Under the pieces are notes generated by a model. It did no database searches. It worked only from the letters and a program-made list of their open reading frames with translations, and was not told where the DNA came from. Source: Parvularcula marina (lineage in GTDB: Bacteria; Pseudomonadota; Alphaproteobacteria; Caulobacterales; Parvularculaceae). Taken from it: a DNA stretch of 64,000 bases. Shown here piece by piece: positions 36,464 to 45,093 of the stretch. The stretch spans positions 1,857,001 through 1,921,000 of the forward strand of contig NZ_QUQO01000001.1 of NCBI RefSeq assembly GCF_003399445.1, written 5' to 3'. The translations under genes and the position numbers were made by a program. Numbering within the stretch: position 1 is the stretch's first letter; every line of letters starts with the position of its first letter.

Positions 36464-36490
36464 AGCCGCCTCAGAACAGGCGGCTTTTTC
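36464..36490 (+). terminator. Intrinsic terminator after the RTX gene
   Basis: An 8-bp stem AGCCGCCT/AGGCGGCT (36464-36471 with 36478-36485), 6-base loop, then TTTTTC. It is 27 bp after the RTX stop. Confidence 0.88.
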
Positions 36491-36544
36491 TTTGGGATTA
36501 GCTGATTGCGCGCCGCGCGCTCTTCGGCTATTGGCCGTTCCCTC

Positions 36545-36620
36545 GCCGCATTAGCTCAGTTGGTAGAGCATCTCATTCGTAATGAGGAGGTCGCTGGTTC
36601 GAATCCGGCATGCGGCACCA
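36545..36620 (+). tRNA. tRNA-Thr (anticodon CGT)
   Basis: 76 bases including encoded CCA. The acceptor stem GCCGCAT pairs with ATGCGGC; the D arm is GCTC-AGTTGGTA-GAGC; the anticodon stem TCTCA/TGAGG encloses loop TTCGTAA with anticodon CGT, reading ACG (Thr); and the T arm is GCTGG-TTCGAAT-CCGGC. It lies between the RTX terminator and an AT-rich gap. Confidence 0.96.
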
Positions 36621-36969
36621 TTCTCCCCCTGATCAGATTTGCTGAAACTCTGGCCCTTTCCTCCAAAAGGAAGACCGGAAATTTTCTTCGTGATCGGATG
36701 AATGAATCAATTTGGCATCTCTAAGCTGCTGTCCAAGCAGGCAATCTATTTAAAGTATACATATAATGATATATGCATCCTATAGTTGCATACCAAGATG
36801 AACTTATTGAAATTCCGGGCTTTTTCAAATCATGATTGCCGTTCTCTATAATGAGTTGCTGGCAAGACTGCCGCTTTAGTGTCTCATTCATCATTTAGAA
36901 ACCGTTTACGTGTTGAATCACATAGGAAATCACCTTTTACCATAATCCGGACGCAGAAGAGGTTCCGCC
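36621..36969. other. AT-rich intergenic region without clear genes
   Basis: About 350 bp after the tRNA-Thr 3' end, clearly richer in A+T than the rest of the window, with stretches such as ATATAATGATATATGCAT. No convincing reading frame or terminator is visible. It could hold the promoter of the FecR-like gene at 36970 or be the remnant of an element once integrated at the tRNA. I see no repeat of the tRNA 3' end. Confidence 0.4.
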
Positions 36970-37389
36970 ATGTCTATTACTATGTTGTCAGTACTTGCTG
37001 CTTTAGCAGCTTCCAGTTCTCCGGCCCCTGTCGGCCAAATTGCTGATGTTGACGGCGCAGTCATGGTCATGCGCGCTGATCAGTCTGAAGCTGCGATGTC
37101 CGGTGATGTCGTTTTCGAAGGTGACCGTGTCATCGCGAAGACGGGCAGCGCCGCCACCGTTCGCGCCTTTGGTTGCGATACGGAAGTTTCTGAACTTGGC
37201 CTCGTCACGGTCGCTCCTGAAATGTGCGGTGAAACTTCGCAGATTTCATTTGGCGCAGCACAAGCTGGCGCCGGCTGGGCCGGTCTTTCAGATGCAACGA
37301 AAACGCTGATCTTCTTCGGCGGTGCTGCAGGGACGGTTGCAATCGTCGATGCTGTCGTCACCGACGATGATGAGCCAGCCAGCCCGTAA
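36970..37389 (+). CDS. Exported FecR-like domain protein of unknown function
   Basis: 139 residues with a short signal-like N-terminus (MLSVLAALAASSSPA). A stretch GQIADVDGAVMVMRADQSEAA...GDVVFEGDRVIAKTGSAATVRAFG follows, matching the FecR pattern (G.v....G.v..r.g....G..l..GD.v.t...s.a.v). Two Cys (FGCDT, EMCGE) may pair. A hydrophobic segment (TLIFFGGAAGTVAIVDAVV) near the C-terminus could anchor it in the membrane. It lacks the long sensor region of real FecR regulators. It stands alone and is closed by a strong terminator. Confidence 0.6.
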   Translation: MSITMLSVLAALAASSSPAPVGQIADVDGAVMVMRADQSEAAMSGDVVFEGDRVIAKTGSAATVRAFGCDTEVSELGLVTVAPEMCGETSQISFGAAQAGAGWAGLSDATKTLIFFGGAAGTVAIVDAVVTDDDEPASP

Positions 37390-37428
37390 GCTGACCTTTT
37401 CTTCCGGCTACGGCCGATCAAGTCAAAG

Positions 37429-37460
37429 AAGCTGAATGCCATCCGCATTCAGCTTTTTTC
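37429..37460 (+). terminator. Intrinsic terminator after the FecR-like gene
   Basis: An 11-bp stem AAGCTGAATGC/GCATTCAGCTT (37429-37439 with 37445-37455) with a 5-base loop and a run of six T. Because the arms begin with AA, it could also work on the minus strand for the converging regA gene. Confidence 0.88.
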
Positions 37461-37487
37461 TTGCCTGAATTTCTGACTGCTCGATCC

Positions 37488-38054
37488 TCAGATCGGTGCG
37501 CGCTTGGCGAGGATCCGCTGCAGCGTCCGACGGTGCATGCCGAGACGACGCGCCGTTTCTGACACATTGTGATTGCAGAGCTCATAGACCCGCTGGATGT
37601 GCTCCCAGCGGACACGATCAGCCGACATCGGATTTTCCGGGGGCTCTGGCATCTCGCCCGGTCCTGCCAGCAGCGACTTGAGGACGTCATCCGCATCGGC
37701 GGGCTTTGCGAGATAATCGATTGCGCCTGCTTTCACTGCCGCAACGGCCGTCGTGATGTTGCCATAGCCGGTCAGAATGATCGCCCGCGCATCCGGGCGG
37801 CTTTCATGCAGCTGATTCACAACCTCGATGCCGTCGCCATCTTCGAGCCGCAGATCAACAACAGCAAAGGCCGGAGGTGCGGCAGCAATCAGGCGAGTGG
37901 CTTCGCTCACACTTTCGGCGAGGATCGGCGAGAACCCACGCTTTTCCATCGCCCGGCCAAGGCGGGTGCGGAAAGGCTGGTCATCATCGACGATCAGGCA
38001 GGTGGCATCTTCGGGAAGGTCGGCGGCGCGCAGGGCGATTGTTTCATCCATCAT
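37488..38054 (-). CDS. regA: Response regulator of the ActR/RegA/PrrA family
   Basis: 188 residues. The receiver domain has the acidic pair in LIVDDDQPFR, phospho-acceptor Asp 67 in FAVVDLRLEDGDG, Thr in ILTGYGNITTA and Lys in YLAKPADADD. A linker with prolines precedes the Fis-type helix-turn-helix of the family: NVSETARRLGMHRRTLQRILAKRAP. RegA controls respiration, fixation and redox genes in alphaproteobacteria. Its start overlaps the end of the histidine kinase gene by 11 bp. Confidence 0.94.
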   Translation of the reverse strand: MMDETIALRAADLPEDATCLIVDDDQPFRTRLGRAMEKRGFSPILAESVSEATRLIAAAPPAFAVVDLRLEDGDGIEVVNQLHESRPDARAIILTGYGNITTAVAAVKAGAIDYLAKPADADDVLKSLLAGPGEMPEPPENPMSADRVRWEHIQRVYELCNHNVSETARRLGMHRRTLQRILAKRAPI

Positions 38055-39387
38055 GTTTCAGCTTCTCTTTTCCGACTGATATATCCCGCTTTTCTTTCAC
38101 GTAAAGGTTGGCAATCGGCCAAGAAATCTCAACCCACGCCCCCGGCAAACGGCGCCCATTGCCGAAGCACAATGTCGCACCCGTCCGCTCGAGCAGCGTT
38201 TTGGCGATAAAAAACCCAAGTCCGAGCCCCTGTCGCCTTGTCTGATATCGTGTTGTTCCTTGCCTGGCGAAGGGTTCTCCCAAGCGTTTAAGGACATCCG
38301 GCGGGAAACCCGGGCCGTCATCTTCAATAATGACAAGCAACTCTTTCTGGTCCCAGCGCGCTGAGATCCGCAGGGTCTTGTCGGCGAATTTTACCGCATT
38401 CTCGATAAGCGTCCGCAAGCCATAGATGATTGCGGGTTGCCGCTTTAGCCGTTCGGGCGGAGCAAGATCCGAATCTGGATCGAAGACGAAATGCACGTCC
38501 GGGCCTTCCTGATTGAGAAAGGGTTTGGCCGCCTGATGGAGCATCTCTTCGAGTGTCAGTTCGGCATGCCGGACATCATCCGATGAGCCGACATCCGAAA
38601 GCCGCATCAGGATCTTCTGACACCGTTGCGTTTGCGAAATGAGGAGCTGTGCGTCTTCCTTTAGGGGACCATCAGGCAGATCGCCCTCCATCTCACGCGC
38701 CGTCACAAGAATGGTCGAAAGCGGCGTCCCCAGCTCATGCGCAGCAGCAGCAGCCAGCCCGCCGACGGCCGTCAGCCTCTCCTCCCGGGAGAGAACAGCC
38801 TGGGTCGCCTCAAGCGCCGTCGTCAGCTTTGACTGCGCAACCGCCACCTGCCGCGCATAAGCGGCCGTGAACGTCACCCCCAGCATCAGGGCCGCCCATG
38901 ATCCGAAAATATAGATATGAGGCAGCGTGACACCGCCAGGCATGGGGGTGTGCCAGATGGCCGTTATGGTCAGAACGGCGATCACCGCGCCGATGACGAG
39001 ATAGGCACGCCATTTCTCTAGCGCGAACGCCGCCAGCATTGGCGCGAGGAGCAGCCAGACCGAGAATGGGTTCAAAATCCCTCCGGCAAAACCGAGCACG
39101 ACACCGATCTGCGCAGTATCGAATATGAGGTGCGCAGCAATTTCATTGGGGGTCAGCGCATTGGACAAAGGCTTTGTTCGAATGACCCAGAGATTGACCA
39201 GAATCGATGAGAGAATGGCCAGCCCGATGGGGATCAGGGGCAAATCGAATTTCAGGACGAATTGCACGAAAAGGGTCACAACCGTCTGACCGGCAATCGC
39301 AAACCACCTCAACCGGGTCAGCGTTCTTTGTCGGATCAGGCTCTGTGGCCGCATAGCTGCGACCTCAATACTGGTTTCACTGTTCAT
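38044..39387 (-). CDS. regB: Redox sensor histidine kinase RegB/PrrB/ActS
   Basis: 447 residues. Six hydrophobic helices (about 28-190) include the family's ubiquinone-associated heptad GGILNPF (102-108). The H box is AAAAHELGTPLSTI with His 217. The redox-active Cys of RegB is present (Cys 256 in SQTQRCQKIL). A HATPase domain follows with ENAVKFADK, EDDGPGFPPD and RRQGLGLGFFIAKTLLE. It should phosphorylate RegA according to quinone/redox state in the inner membrane. It is divergent from senC with a 46-bp gap. Confidence 0.94.
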   Translation of the reverse strand: MNSETSIEVAAMRPQSLIRQRTLTRLRWFAIAGQTVVTLFVQFVLKFDLPLIPIGLAILSSILVNLWVIRTKPLSNALTPNEIAAHLIFDTAQIGVVLGFAGGILNPFSVWLLLAPMLAAFALEKWRAYLVIGAVIAVLTITAIWHTPMPGGVTLPHIYIFGSWAALMLGVTFTAAYARQVAVAQSKLTTALEATQAVLSREERLTAVGGLAAAAAHELGTPLSTILVTAREMEGDLPDGPLKEDAQLLISQTQRCQKILMRLSDVGSSDDVRHAELTLEEMLHQAAKPFLNQEGPDVHFVFDPDSDLAPPERLKRQPAIIYGLRTLIENAVKFADKTLRISARWDQKELLVIIEDDGPGFPPDVLKRLGEPFARQGTTRYQTRRQGLGLGFFIAKTLLERTGATLCFGNGRRLPGAWVEISWPIANLYVKEKRDISVGKEKLKHDG

Positions 39388-39433
39388 GAGGACCGCCTAT
39401 AGCCTATCTCACATCATCTAAAGGTGAGGCAGC

Positions 39434-40033
39434 ATGACACTCCGGCACAGTATCCTTCTCCTCATGGCAGCGCCATTCATGTTGAGCGCCTGCGGTGGTG
39501 AGAGCAGCCAGACAGATATTCCACGGGCCGGTGAAATACGCCTGAATTCTAGATTTGATGCGGATTTCGACCTCATCGCCCAGACAGGCGAAACGGTCAC
39601 CGACGAAGATTTCGAAGGCAAACCGATGTTCATCTATTTTGGGTTTACGACCTGCCCTGAGGTTTGCCCGACTGCCCTCGGCAAGATGACAGCAACGCTG
39701 GATGCCCTGGGCGAGAAAGACGCCGCGAAAGTCCAGCCGCTCTTCATCACGGTCGATCCCGAACGCGATACTGCCGAGCGCCTGCGCGCGCATCTTGATT
39801 ATGACCCCCGCCTTCTGGGGCTCACCGGCACGCTCGAGCAGATCGAAGCCGCCAAGAAAGCGCTGAACGTTTACGCAAAGAAAGTCCCCATGCCAGACAG
39901 CGCGCTGGAATATACGATGGATCACCAGCGCCTGTTTTTCATCACAGGACCAGATGGCACGGCGGAAATCGCCATCTCTGACGCCGCCCCGACCGAGCAA
40001 CTGGCTCAATTGCTGGAAGAGCGCCTGAAATAA
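39434..40033 (+). CDS. senC: SCO1/SenC/PrrC copper chaperone
   Basis: 199 residues. A lipoprotein signal peptide (lipobox LSAC, Cys 20) is followed by a thioredoxin-like domain with the copper/thiol motif TTCPEVCPTAL (Cys 74, 78) and a distal His in MDHQRLFFI. SCO proteins load copper into the CuA centre of cytochrome oxidase; in Rhodobacter the PrrC homologue sits with prrB/prrA, as here. It is divergent from regB and likely part of the same redox regulon. Confidence 0.94.
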   Translation: MTLRHSILLLMAAPFMLSACGGESSQTDIPRAGEIRLNSRFDADFDLIAQTGETVTDEDFEGKPMFIYFGFTTCPEVCPTALGKMTATLDALGEKDAAKVQPLFITVDPERDTAERLRAHLDYDPRLLGLTGTLEQIEAAKKALNVYAKKVPMPDSALEYTMDHQRLFFITGPDGTAEIAISDAAPTEQLAQLLEERLK

Positions 40034-40147
40034 TCTCTCAATCTAACGAGTGGTTAACCATTGGAATTGACTCTTTCTCAGGTCATATTGCGCTAGTCTT
40101 CGCAGGTGCAGCATCGCCTGCCGGAACCTGCGTCATAGGAGGCGCTC

Positions 40148-41455
40148 ATGCTCTATTCCGCAATTGAGATCAGCCGTCAGGCTCTCTCGCCTTTTAATGC
40201 GGCGGCCCGCTCGACACTGAAAATGTACGAAGCGCTGGGGATTGATGAAGGTCACCTCACCATTTTTACGCGGCCCCCGATTGCTGCACTTAAAGTCTAT
40301 GAATCTCTGACGCGCCGTTACACCAAGCCGGACTGGGGCCTCCCCACCACACAGATCGGCGAGACCGAAGTCCCCGTCTCTGTCGAGACCGTCATAGAAA
40401 AGCCCTTTGGTTCTCTCATTCGTTTTGCTCGCGATCCGGATGCCTTGCGCGCCGCAGGCAAAACCGAACCCGATCCGCGCGTCCTGATCGTCGCGCCGAT
40501 GTCAGGGCATTATGCGACCCTGCTGCGCGGCACGGTTCAGGCCATGCTGCCCGACCATGAAGTCTTCATCACCGACTGGGCAGACGCCCGCGAAGTGCCG
40601 CTCTGGTTCGGCCGCTTCGATATGCACGATTACATCGATTACCTGATCGAATTCATGCGTGAGATTGGGCCCGATGCCCACACTATGGCCGTCTGCCAGC
40701 CGGGGCCGCTCCTTCTCTCCGCTATTGCGGTGATGTCTCGGGAAAATGATCCGGCCACACCGTCGACTATGACCTTTATGGGCAGCCCGATCGATGCGCG
40801 GCGCAGCCCGACCGTCACGAACCTGCTCGCTGAACAGCGCGCCTTTGAATGGTTCGAGCAGAACATGATCCAGACCGTGCCCGCCCCCTATGCGGGGATC
40901 GGCCGACGCGTCTATCCGGGCTTCTTGCAGCTCTACAGCTTCATTTCGATGAATGCGGAGCGTCATATCGAGGCGACCTGGGATTACTTCGAGAACCTGA
41001 TCCGCGGCGATGATGATTCAGCAGAAAAGCATGAGCGCTTTTATGATGAGTATCTCTCCGTATGCGACATGACCTCAGAGTTTTATCTGCAGACGATCCG
41101 CGAAGTCTTCCAGGAATACAGCCTGCCGCGCGGCCTCCTCTGCCATCGCGGTGAGACAGTTGATCCGTCCCTCATCACCAAGACGGCGCTGCTGACCGTT
41201 GAAGGTGAGCTTGATGACATCTCCGGCATCGGTCAGACGCAAGCCGCCCATGATCTGTGTACGGGCCTGAAGCCCAAGAACAAGATCGACTATGTGCAGG
41301 AAGGCGCCGGGCATTACGGGGTCTTCAACGGCTCACGCTGGCGCACGATCATCCAGCCGAAGATCGCAGAATTCATCCGGGAACGGTATGATCCGGCAAA
41401 AGAACGCAAATTCCTCGCCGGGAAATTCCCCCTTCGGGATGCCGGCGCGGCCTAA
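40148..41455 (+). CDS. phaZ: Intracellular polyhydroxybutyrate depolymerase
   Basis: 435 residues with AGGAGG upstream. The fold is alpha/beta hydrolase with a Cys nucleophile instead of Ser: AVCQPGPLLL, Cys 183, the position used in the Cupriavidus PhaZa1 family. Other conserved parts are SGHYATLLRGTV, DWADAREVPL (catalytic Asp region) and the C-terminal QEGAGHYGVFNGSRWR (His). It has no signal peptide and acts on stored PHB granules. It converges with a small membrane-protein gene 9 bp away. Confidence 0.93.
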   Translation: MLYSAIEISRQALSPFNAAARSTLKMYEALGIDEGHLTIFTRPPIAALKVYESLTRRYTKPDWGLPTTQIGETEVPVSVETVIEKPFGSLIRFARDPDALRAAGKTEPDPRVLIVAPMSGHYATLLRGTVQAMLPDHEVFITDWADAREVPLWFGRFDMHDYIDYLIEFMREIGPDAHTMAVCQPGPLLLSAIAVMSRENDPATPSTMTFMGSPIDARRSPTVTNLLAEQRAFEWFEQNMIQTVPAPYAGIGRRVYPGFLQLYSFISMNAERHIEATWDYFENLIRGDDDSAEKHERFYDEYLSVCDMTSEFYLQTIREVFQEYSLPRGLLCHRGETVDPSLITKTALLTVEGELDDISGIGQTQAAHDLCTGLKPKNKIDYVQEGAGHYGVFNGSRWRTIIQPKIAEFIRERYDPAKERKFLAGKFPLRDAGAA

Positions 41456-41464
41456 CTAAGGCCC

Positions 41465-41707
41465 CTACTCTTCACCTTTGCTCGACGGGTCAGTTTCGAT
41501 GGACTGACCCGGCGTCGCATCCTTTGTCTTGTTTGGCGGCGTGGCCTTGATCGCCTCGAACATGGCTAGCTTTGCCTGTCGCACCTGCTTGCGGCGCATA
41601 TAGGCCGAGCCGCTCGGCTTCAACGCGCGGCGCAGGACACGCCACACCGCGATCACGCCCAGCAGGACAAGGATCCAGACCAGCATCACATTCTCCAAAA
41701 TCCACAT
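41465..41707 (-). CDS. Small single-pass membrane protein
   Basis: 80 residues with one strongly hydrophobic helix (VMLVWILVLLGVIAVWRVL), a basic middle (LRRALKPSGSAYMRRKQVRQAK) and a polar acidic tail ending SSKGEE. The layout suggests a type I/II anchor with a cytoplasmic tail. I recognise no family. It ends 9 bp from the phaZ stop and is divergent from polA, 42 bp away. Confidence 0.6.
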   Translation of the reverse strand: MWILENVMLVWILVLLGVIAVWRVLRRALKPSGSAYMRRKQVRQAKLAMFEAIKATPPNKTKDATPGQSIETDPSSKGEE

Positions 41708-41749
41708 GCCAGACTAGGCAACATTCGCGCGCAAGGCTATCGGAGTGGG

Positions 41750-44566
41750 ATGTCAAAACCGAAGCCCCTCGACGGCAATAGCCGTCTCTATCTCATCGAT
41801 GGCTCCGCCTATATCTTCCGCGCCTATCACGCATTGCCGCCTCTGACGCGCAAGTCAGACGGCCTGCCGATCGGGGCCGTGTCGGGTTTCTGCAACATGC
41901 TGTGGAAGCTTTTGACCGATGTGCAGGATGCCGCCCAGGAGCATATCGGGACACCTACCCATTTTGCGGTTGTCTTTGACTATTCCGGCAAATCCTTCCG
42001 GAACGCTCTTTATAAGGAGTATAAGGCGAACCGTCCGCCCGCGCCCGAAGACCTCGTCCCGCAATTTCCGCTGATCCGGGATGCCACCCGCGCCTTTGGC
42101 CTGCCCTGCCTTGAGCAGGAAGGGTTCGAAGCGGACGACATCATCGCGACACACGCACGCCTCGCCGAAGAAGCCGGCGCCGAGACCGTCATCGTCTCCT
42201 CGGACAAGGACCTGACCCAGCTCGTTACCGACCGCACGGTCATGTTTGATCCGATGAAGAACAAGATCATGGACACCGCGGCCGTCATCGAGAAATTCGG
42301 GGTTGGCCCGGAGCTGATGATCGACCTTCAGGCGCTGATGGGGGATTCGACCGACAACGTGCCCGGCGTGCCGGGTATTGGCCCGAAAACGGCGGCGCAA
42401 CTCCTCGAAGAATATGGCTCGCTCGATGACATCCTCGCCCAAACCGAAGAGATCAAGCAGAAGAAACGCCGTGAGATGCTCGAGACGCACAAGGAAGAAG
42501 CGCTCATCTCTCGCCAGCTTGTGACGCTTGACCGCAATGTACCGGTCCCGGACGATCCCGCTGATTTCATCGTCAAAGATTTCGATCACGAGACCCTGAT
42601 TTCCTTCCTTGAGGAAATGGAATTCTCGACCCTGACCCGCCGCATCCGCGAGGCAGGCGGCATTGCCGCGCCAGAGACGAAGAAAGCTTCCGCGCCGTCC
42701 GCCTCATCTATCGGCTTTGACCGCGACAAATATGAGGTCATCTATGATCCCGATGACCTCCGTGCCCTGATGGATGAGGCCATTGAGGTGGGCACGCTCG
42801 CGGTTGATACCGAAACCGACAGCCTGAACGCCATGCGCGCAAGACTAGTCGGGCTCTGTTTTTCCTTACGCCCCGGGCATGGGGTTTATGTACCCTTGCT
42901 GCATGGCAGCTCGGACGGGCTTGATTTTGATGGCGACGAGAATGCCGCCAAGCAGATGGATCAGAAGCTTGCGCTTGAGATCATCAAGCCCGTGCTGGAA
43001 GACGCCTCCGTTCTTAAAGTCGGGCAGAACCTAAAATATGATGCCCTGATCCTGTCGCGCCACGGCATCGATATTCAGCCCTATGACGATACGATGCTGC
43101 TCTCCTATGCTGTCGAAAGCGGGATCGGCAATCACGGTATGGATGAGCTGGCCGAACGTCATCTCGGGCACACCTGCATTTCCTTCAAGGAGATCGCCGG
43201 GACCGGCAAGAACGCCAAGACTTTCGATCAGATCGCGATCCCCGAAGCGGCAAAGTACGCCGCTGAAGACGCCGATGTGACGCTCCGGCTGTTCCATGTC
43301 CTTAAACGTCAGGTGGCGGATGATGGCATGATGACGGTTTATGAAACCATGGATCGTCCTCTTGTCCACGTGGTCCGTGACATGGAAGAAGCCGGCATCC
43401 GCGTTGACAAACAGCACCTCTCGCGCCTCTCCGGTGAGTTCGCGCAGCGCATGGCAGCCCACGAGGCCGAAGCCCACAAGCTGGCCGGGGAAAGCTTCAA
43501 CCTCGGCAGCCCCAAGCAGATTTCCGAGATCCTGTTCGGCAAGCTCGGCCTGCCGGGGGGCAAGAAGACCAAGACCGGTGCCTGGTCGACCGCCGCCGAT
43601 ACGCTGGATGATCTGGCAGCGGAAGGCATCGAGATTGCGACCGAGCTTCTCGCCTGGCGCCAGCTCTCCAAACTCAAGGGCACCTATACCGACGCCTTAC
43701 AGGAAACGATCCATCCCGACACGGGGCGGGTTCATACCTCCTACTCCCTCGCGGCAACGACAACGGGCCGCCTCTCTTCAAACGATCCGAACCTTCAGAA
43801 CATCCCGATACGGACAGAAGACGGCCGCAAGATCCGCGAGGCCTTCATCGCGGAGAAAGGCAATGTCCTGATCTCCGCCGATTACAGCCAGATCGAGTTG
43901 CGCCTGCTCGCCCATATTGCCGGGATCGATGCCCTGCAGAATGCCTTCCGCGAAGGGCTCGATATTCACGCGATGACAGCGTCGGAAGTCTTCGGTGTGC
44001 CGATTGAGGGGATGGACCCATCCGTCCGTCGTTCGGCCAAGGCAATCAATTTCGGGATTATCTACGGAATTTCAGCCTTTGGCCTTGCCCGGCAGCTTGC
44101 CATCCCGCGCGGCGAAGCCAGCCAGTACATCAAGGACTATTTCGAGAAATTCCCCGGTATCCGTCAGTATATGGATGACATGATCGCCGCCGCCAAGGCG
44201 GATGGATATGTCGAGACGCTGTTCGGACGCAGAGCTCATGCGCCGAACATCAACTCCAAGCAACATCCGGTACGCAGCTTTGCCGAGCGGCAGGCGATCA
44301 ACGCGCCGATCCAGGGTTCTGCCGCCGATGTCGTCAAGCGCGCCATGATCCGCGTACCCCCTGCACTGAAAGAGGCGGGGCTATCGGGCCGAATGCTGCT
44401 TCAGGTGCATGACGAGCTGTTGATCGAGTGCCCCAAGGCAGAAGCCGATGAGACCGCCGCGCTCCTCAAAGACGTGATGGAAAAGGCAACGCTGCCCGCA
44501 CTTGAGATTTCCGTGCCGCTGATCGTCGAAGCCGGGATCGGTAAAAACTGGCAGGAAGCTCACTAA
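41750..44566 (+). CDS. polA: DNA polymerase I
   Basis: 938 residues, the full three-domain form. The 5' nuclease domain (about 1-300) has YLIDGSAYIFRAYHAL, FEADDIIATHAR and GDSTDNVPGVPGIGPKTAAQLL. The 3'-5' proofreading domain (about 335-530) keeps its acidic residues (AVDTETDSLNA). The polymerase domain has SADYSQIELRLLAHIAG (motif A), RRSAKAINFGIIYG (motif B) and LQVHDELLIECP (motif C). It fills gaps and removes RNA primers. A hairpin lies just after the gene (44593-44619). Confidence 0.97.
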   Translation: MSKPKPLDGNSRLYLIDGSAYIFRAYHALPPLTRKSDGLPIGAVSGFCNMLWKLLTDVQDAAQEHIGTPTHFAVVFDYSGKSFRNALYKEYKANRPPAPEDLVPQFPLIRDATRAFGLPCLEQEGFEADDIIATHARLAEEAGAETVIVSSDKDLTQLVTDRTVMFDPMKNKIMDTAAVIEKFGVGPELMIDLQALMGDSTDNVPGVPGIGPKTAAQLLEEYGSLDDILAQTEEIKQKKRREMLETHKEEALISRQLVTLDRNVPVPDDPADFIVKDFDHETLISFLEEMEFSTLTRRIREAGGIAAPETKKASAPSASSIGFDRDKYEVIYDPDDLRALMDEAIEVGTLAVDTETDSLNAMRARLVGLCFSLRPGHGVYVPLLHGSSDGLDFDGDENAAKQMDQKLALEIIKPVLEDASVLKVGQNLKYDALILSRHGIDIQPYDDTMLLSYAVESGIGNHGMDELAERHLGHTCISFKEIAGTGKNAKTFDQIAIPEAAKYAAEDADVTLRLFHVLKRQVADDGMMTVYETMDRPLVHVVRDMEEAGIRVDKQHLSRLSGEFAQRMAAHEAEAHKLAGESFNLGSPKQISEILFGKLGLPGGKKTKTGAWSTAADTLDDLAAEGIEIATELLAWRQLSKLKGTYTDALQETIHPDTGRVHTSYSLAATTTGRLSSNDPNLQNIPIRTEDGRKIREAFIAEKGNVLISADYSQIELRLLAHIAGIDALQNAFREGLDIHAMTASEVFGVPIEGMDPSVRRSAKAINFGIIYGISAFGLARQLAIPRGEASQYIKDYFEKFPGIRQYMDDMIAAAKADGYVETLFGRRAHAPNINSKQHPVRSFAERQAINAPIQGSAADVVKRAMIRVPPALKEAGLSGRMLLQVHDELLIECPKAEADETAALLKDVMEKATLPALEISVPLIVEAGIGKNWQEAH

Positions 44567-44592
44567 AGAGCCCATTAATCCAAGGGCAAACC

Positions 44593-44619
44593 GCGCCTTG
44601 CCGTCCTGCGGCAAGCGCG
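44593..44619. other. Hairpin after polA
   Basis: CTTGCCG and CGGCAAG (44597-44603 with 44609-44615) pair around a 5-base loop, extended by GCG/CGC across one mismatch. There is no T run, so it may be an RNA-stabilising structure or a weak terminator needing Rho. Confidence 0.4.
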
Positions 44620-44661
44620 TTAGCCCTCACGAAGGCAGGGGCGCCAAACGGGAGAGCAGCA

Positions 44662-45093
44662 ATGTCCGATCTCATCGGCCGCTTTTTGAGCTTTGACGAA
44701 CATCTCGGCCGGGGCCTCGTCAAATTCGCCTACTTCGTCTCGCTCTTCTATATCGTCGTCATCCACCTGTTTCATCTGGTGGGGCATCTGATCCATCTCG
44801 ATATCGGCGAGTTTTTGCTGGTCCCGTTCAAATTCCTGCTCTGGGTGCTGGTCTTACGCATCCTCGCTGAATTCCTGATGGCCGTCCTGTCGATCGACGA
44901 TCACCTGCAAACAGCTAGCGGGATGCAAGACGGGTTTGAAGCCGGCCTGACCCCCGAACCGGGGGGCCAACCCGACAGCCCCAAATCCGCCGCGCCGATC
45001 ATCACCCCTGCGCCTGAGGCGCCGGAAGACCAGCAGTCTACGGATGATGATGGCGACGCGTCAAAGGACGAGACTTCACCCCCAGGGGCCTGA
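44662..45093 (+). CDS. DUF4282-like membrane protein
   Basis: 143 residues. The N-terminus [30 protein letters not shown] matches the DUF4282 pattern (short amphipathic start, then a helix), followed by a second helix [27 protein letters not shown]. The C-terminal 60 residues are Pro/Asp/Ala-rich and disordered. The family has two transmembrane segments and unknown function. The last 18 bp overlap the convergent htpX gene. Confidence 0.7.
   Translation: MSDLIGRFLSFDEHLGRGLVKFAYFVSLFYIVVIHLFHLVGHLIHLDIGEFLLVPFKFLLWVLVLRILAEFLMAVLSIDDHLQTASGMQDGFEAGLTPEPGGQPDSPKSAAPIITPAPEAPEDQQSTDDDGDASKDETSPPGA

Noticed and set aside
36506-36724. 72-residue plus-strand reading frame (LAQLVEHLIRNEEVAGSNPACGT)
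   Set aside because: It reads straight through the tRNA-Thr gene; this peptide is a familiar artefact of translated tRNA genes.
40060-40110. Sigma-70 promoter (TTGACT) before phaZ
   Set aside because: No convincing -10 hexamer at 16-18 bp spacing.
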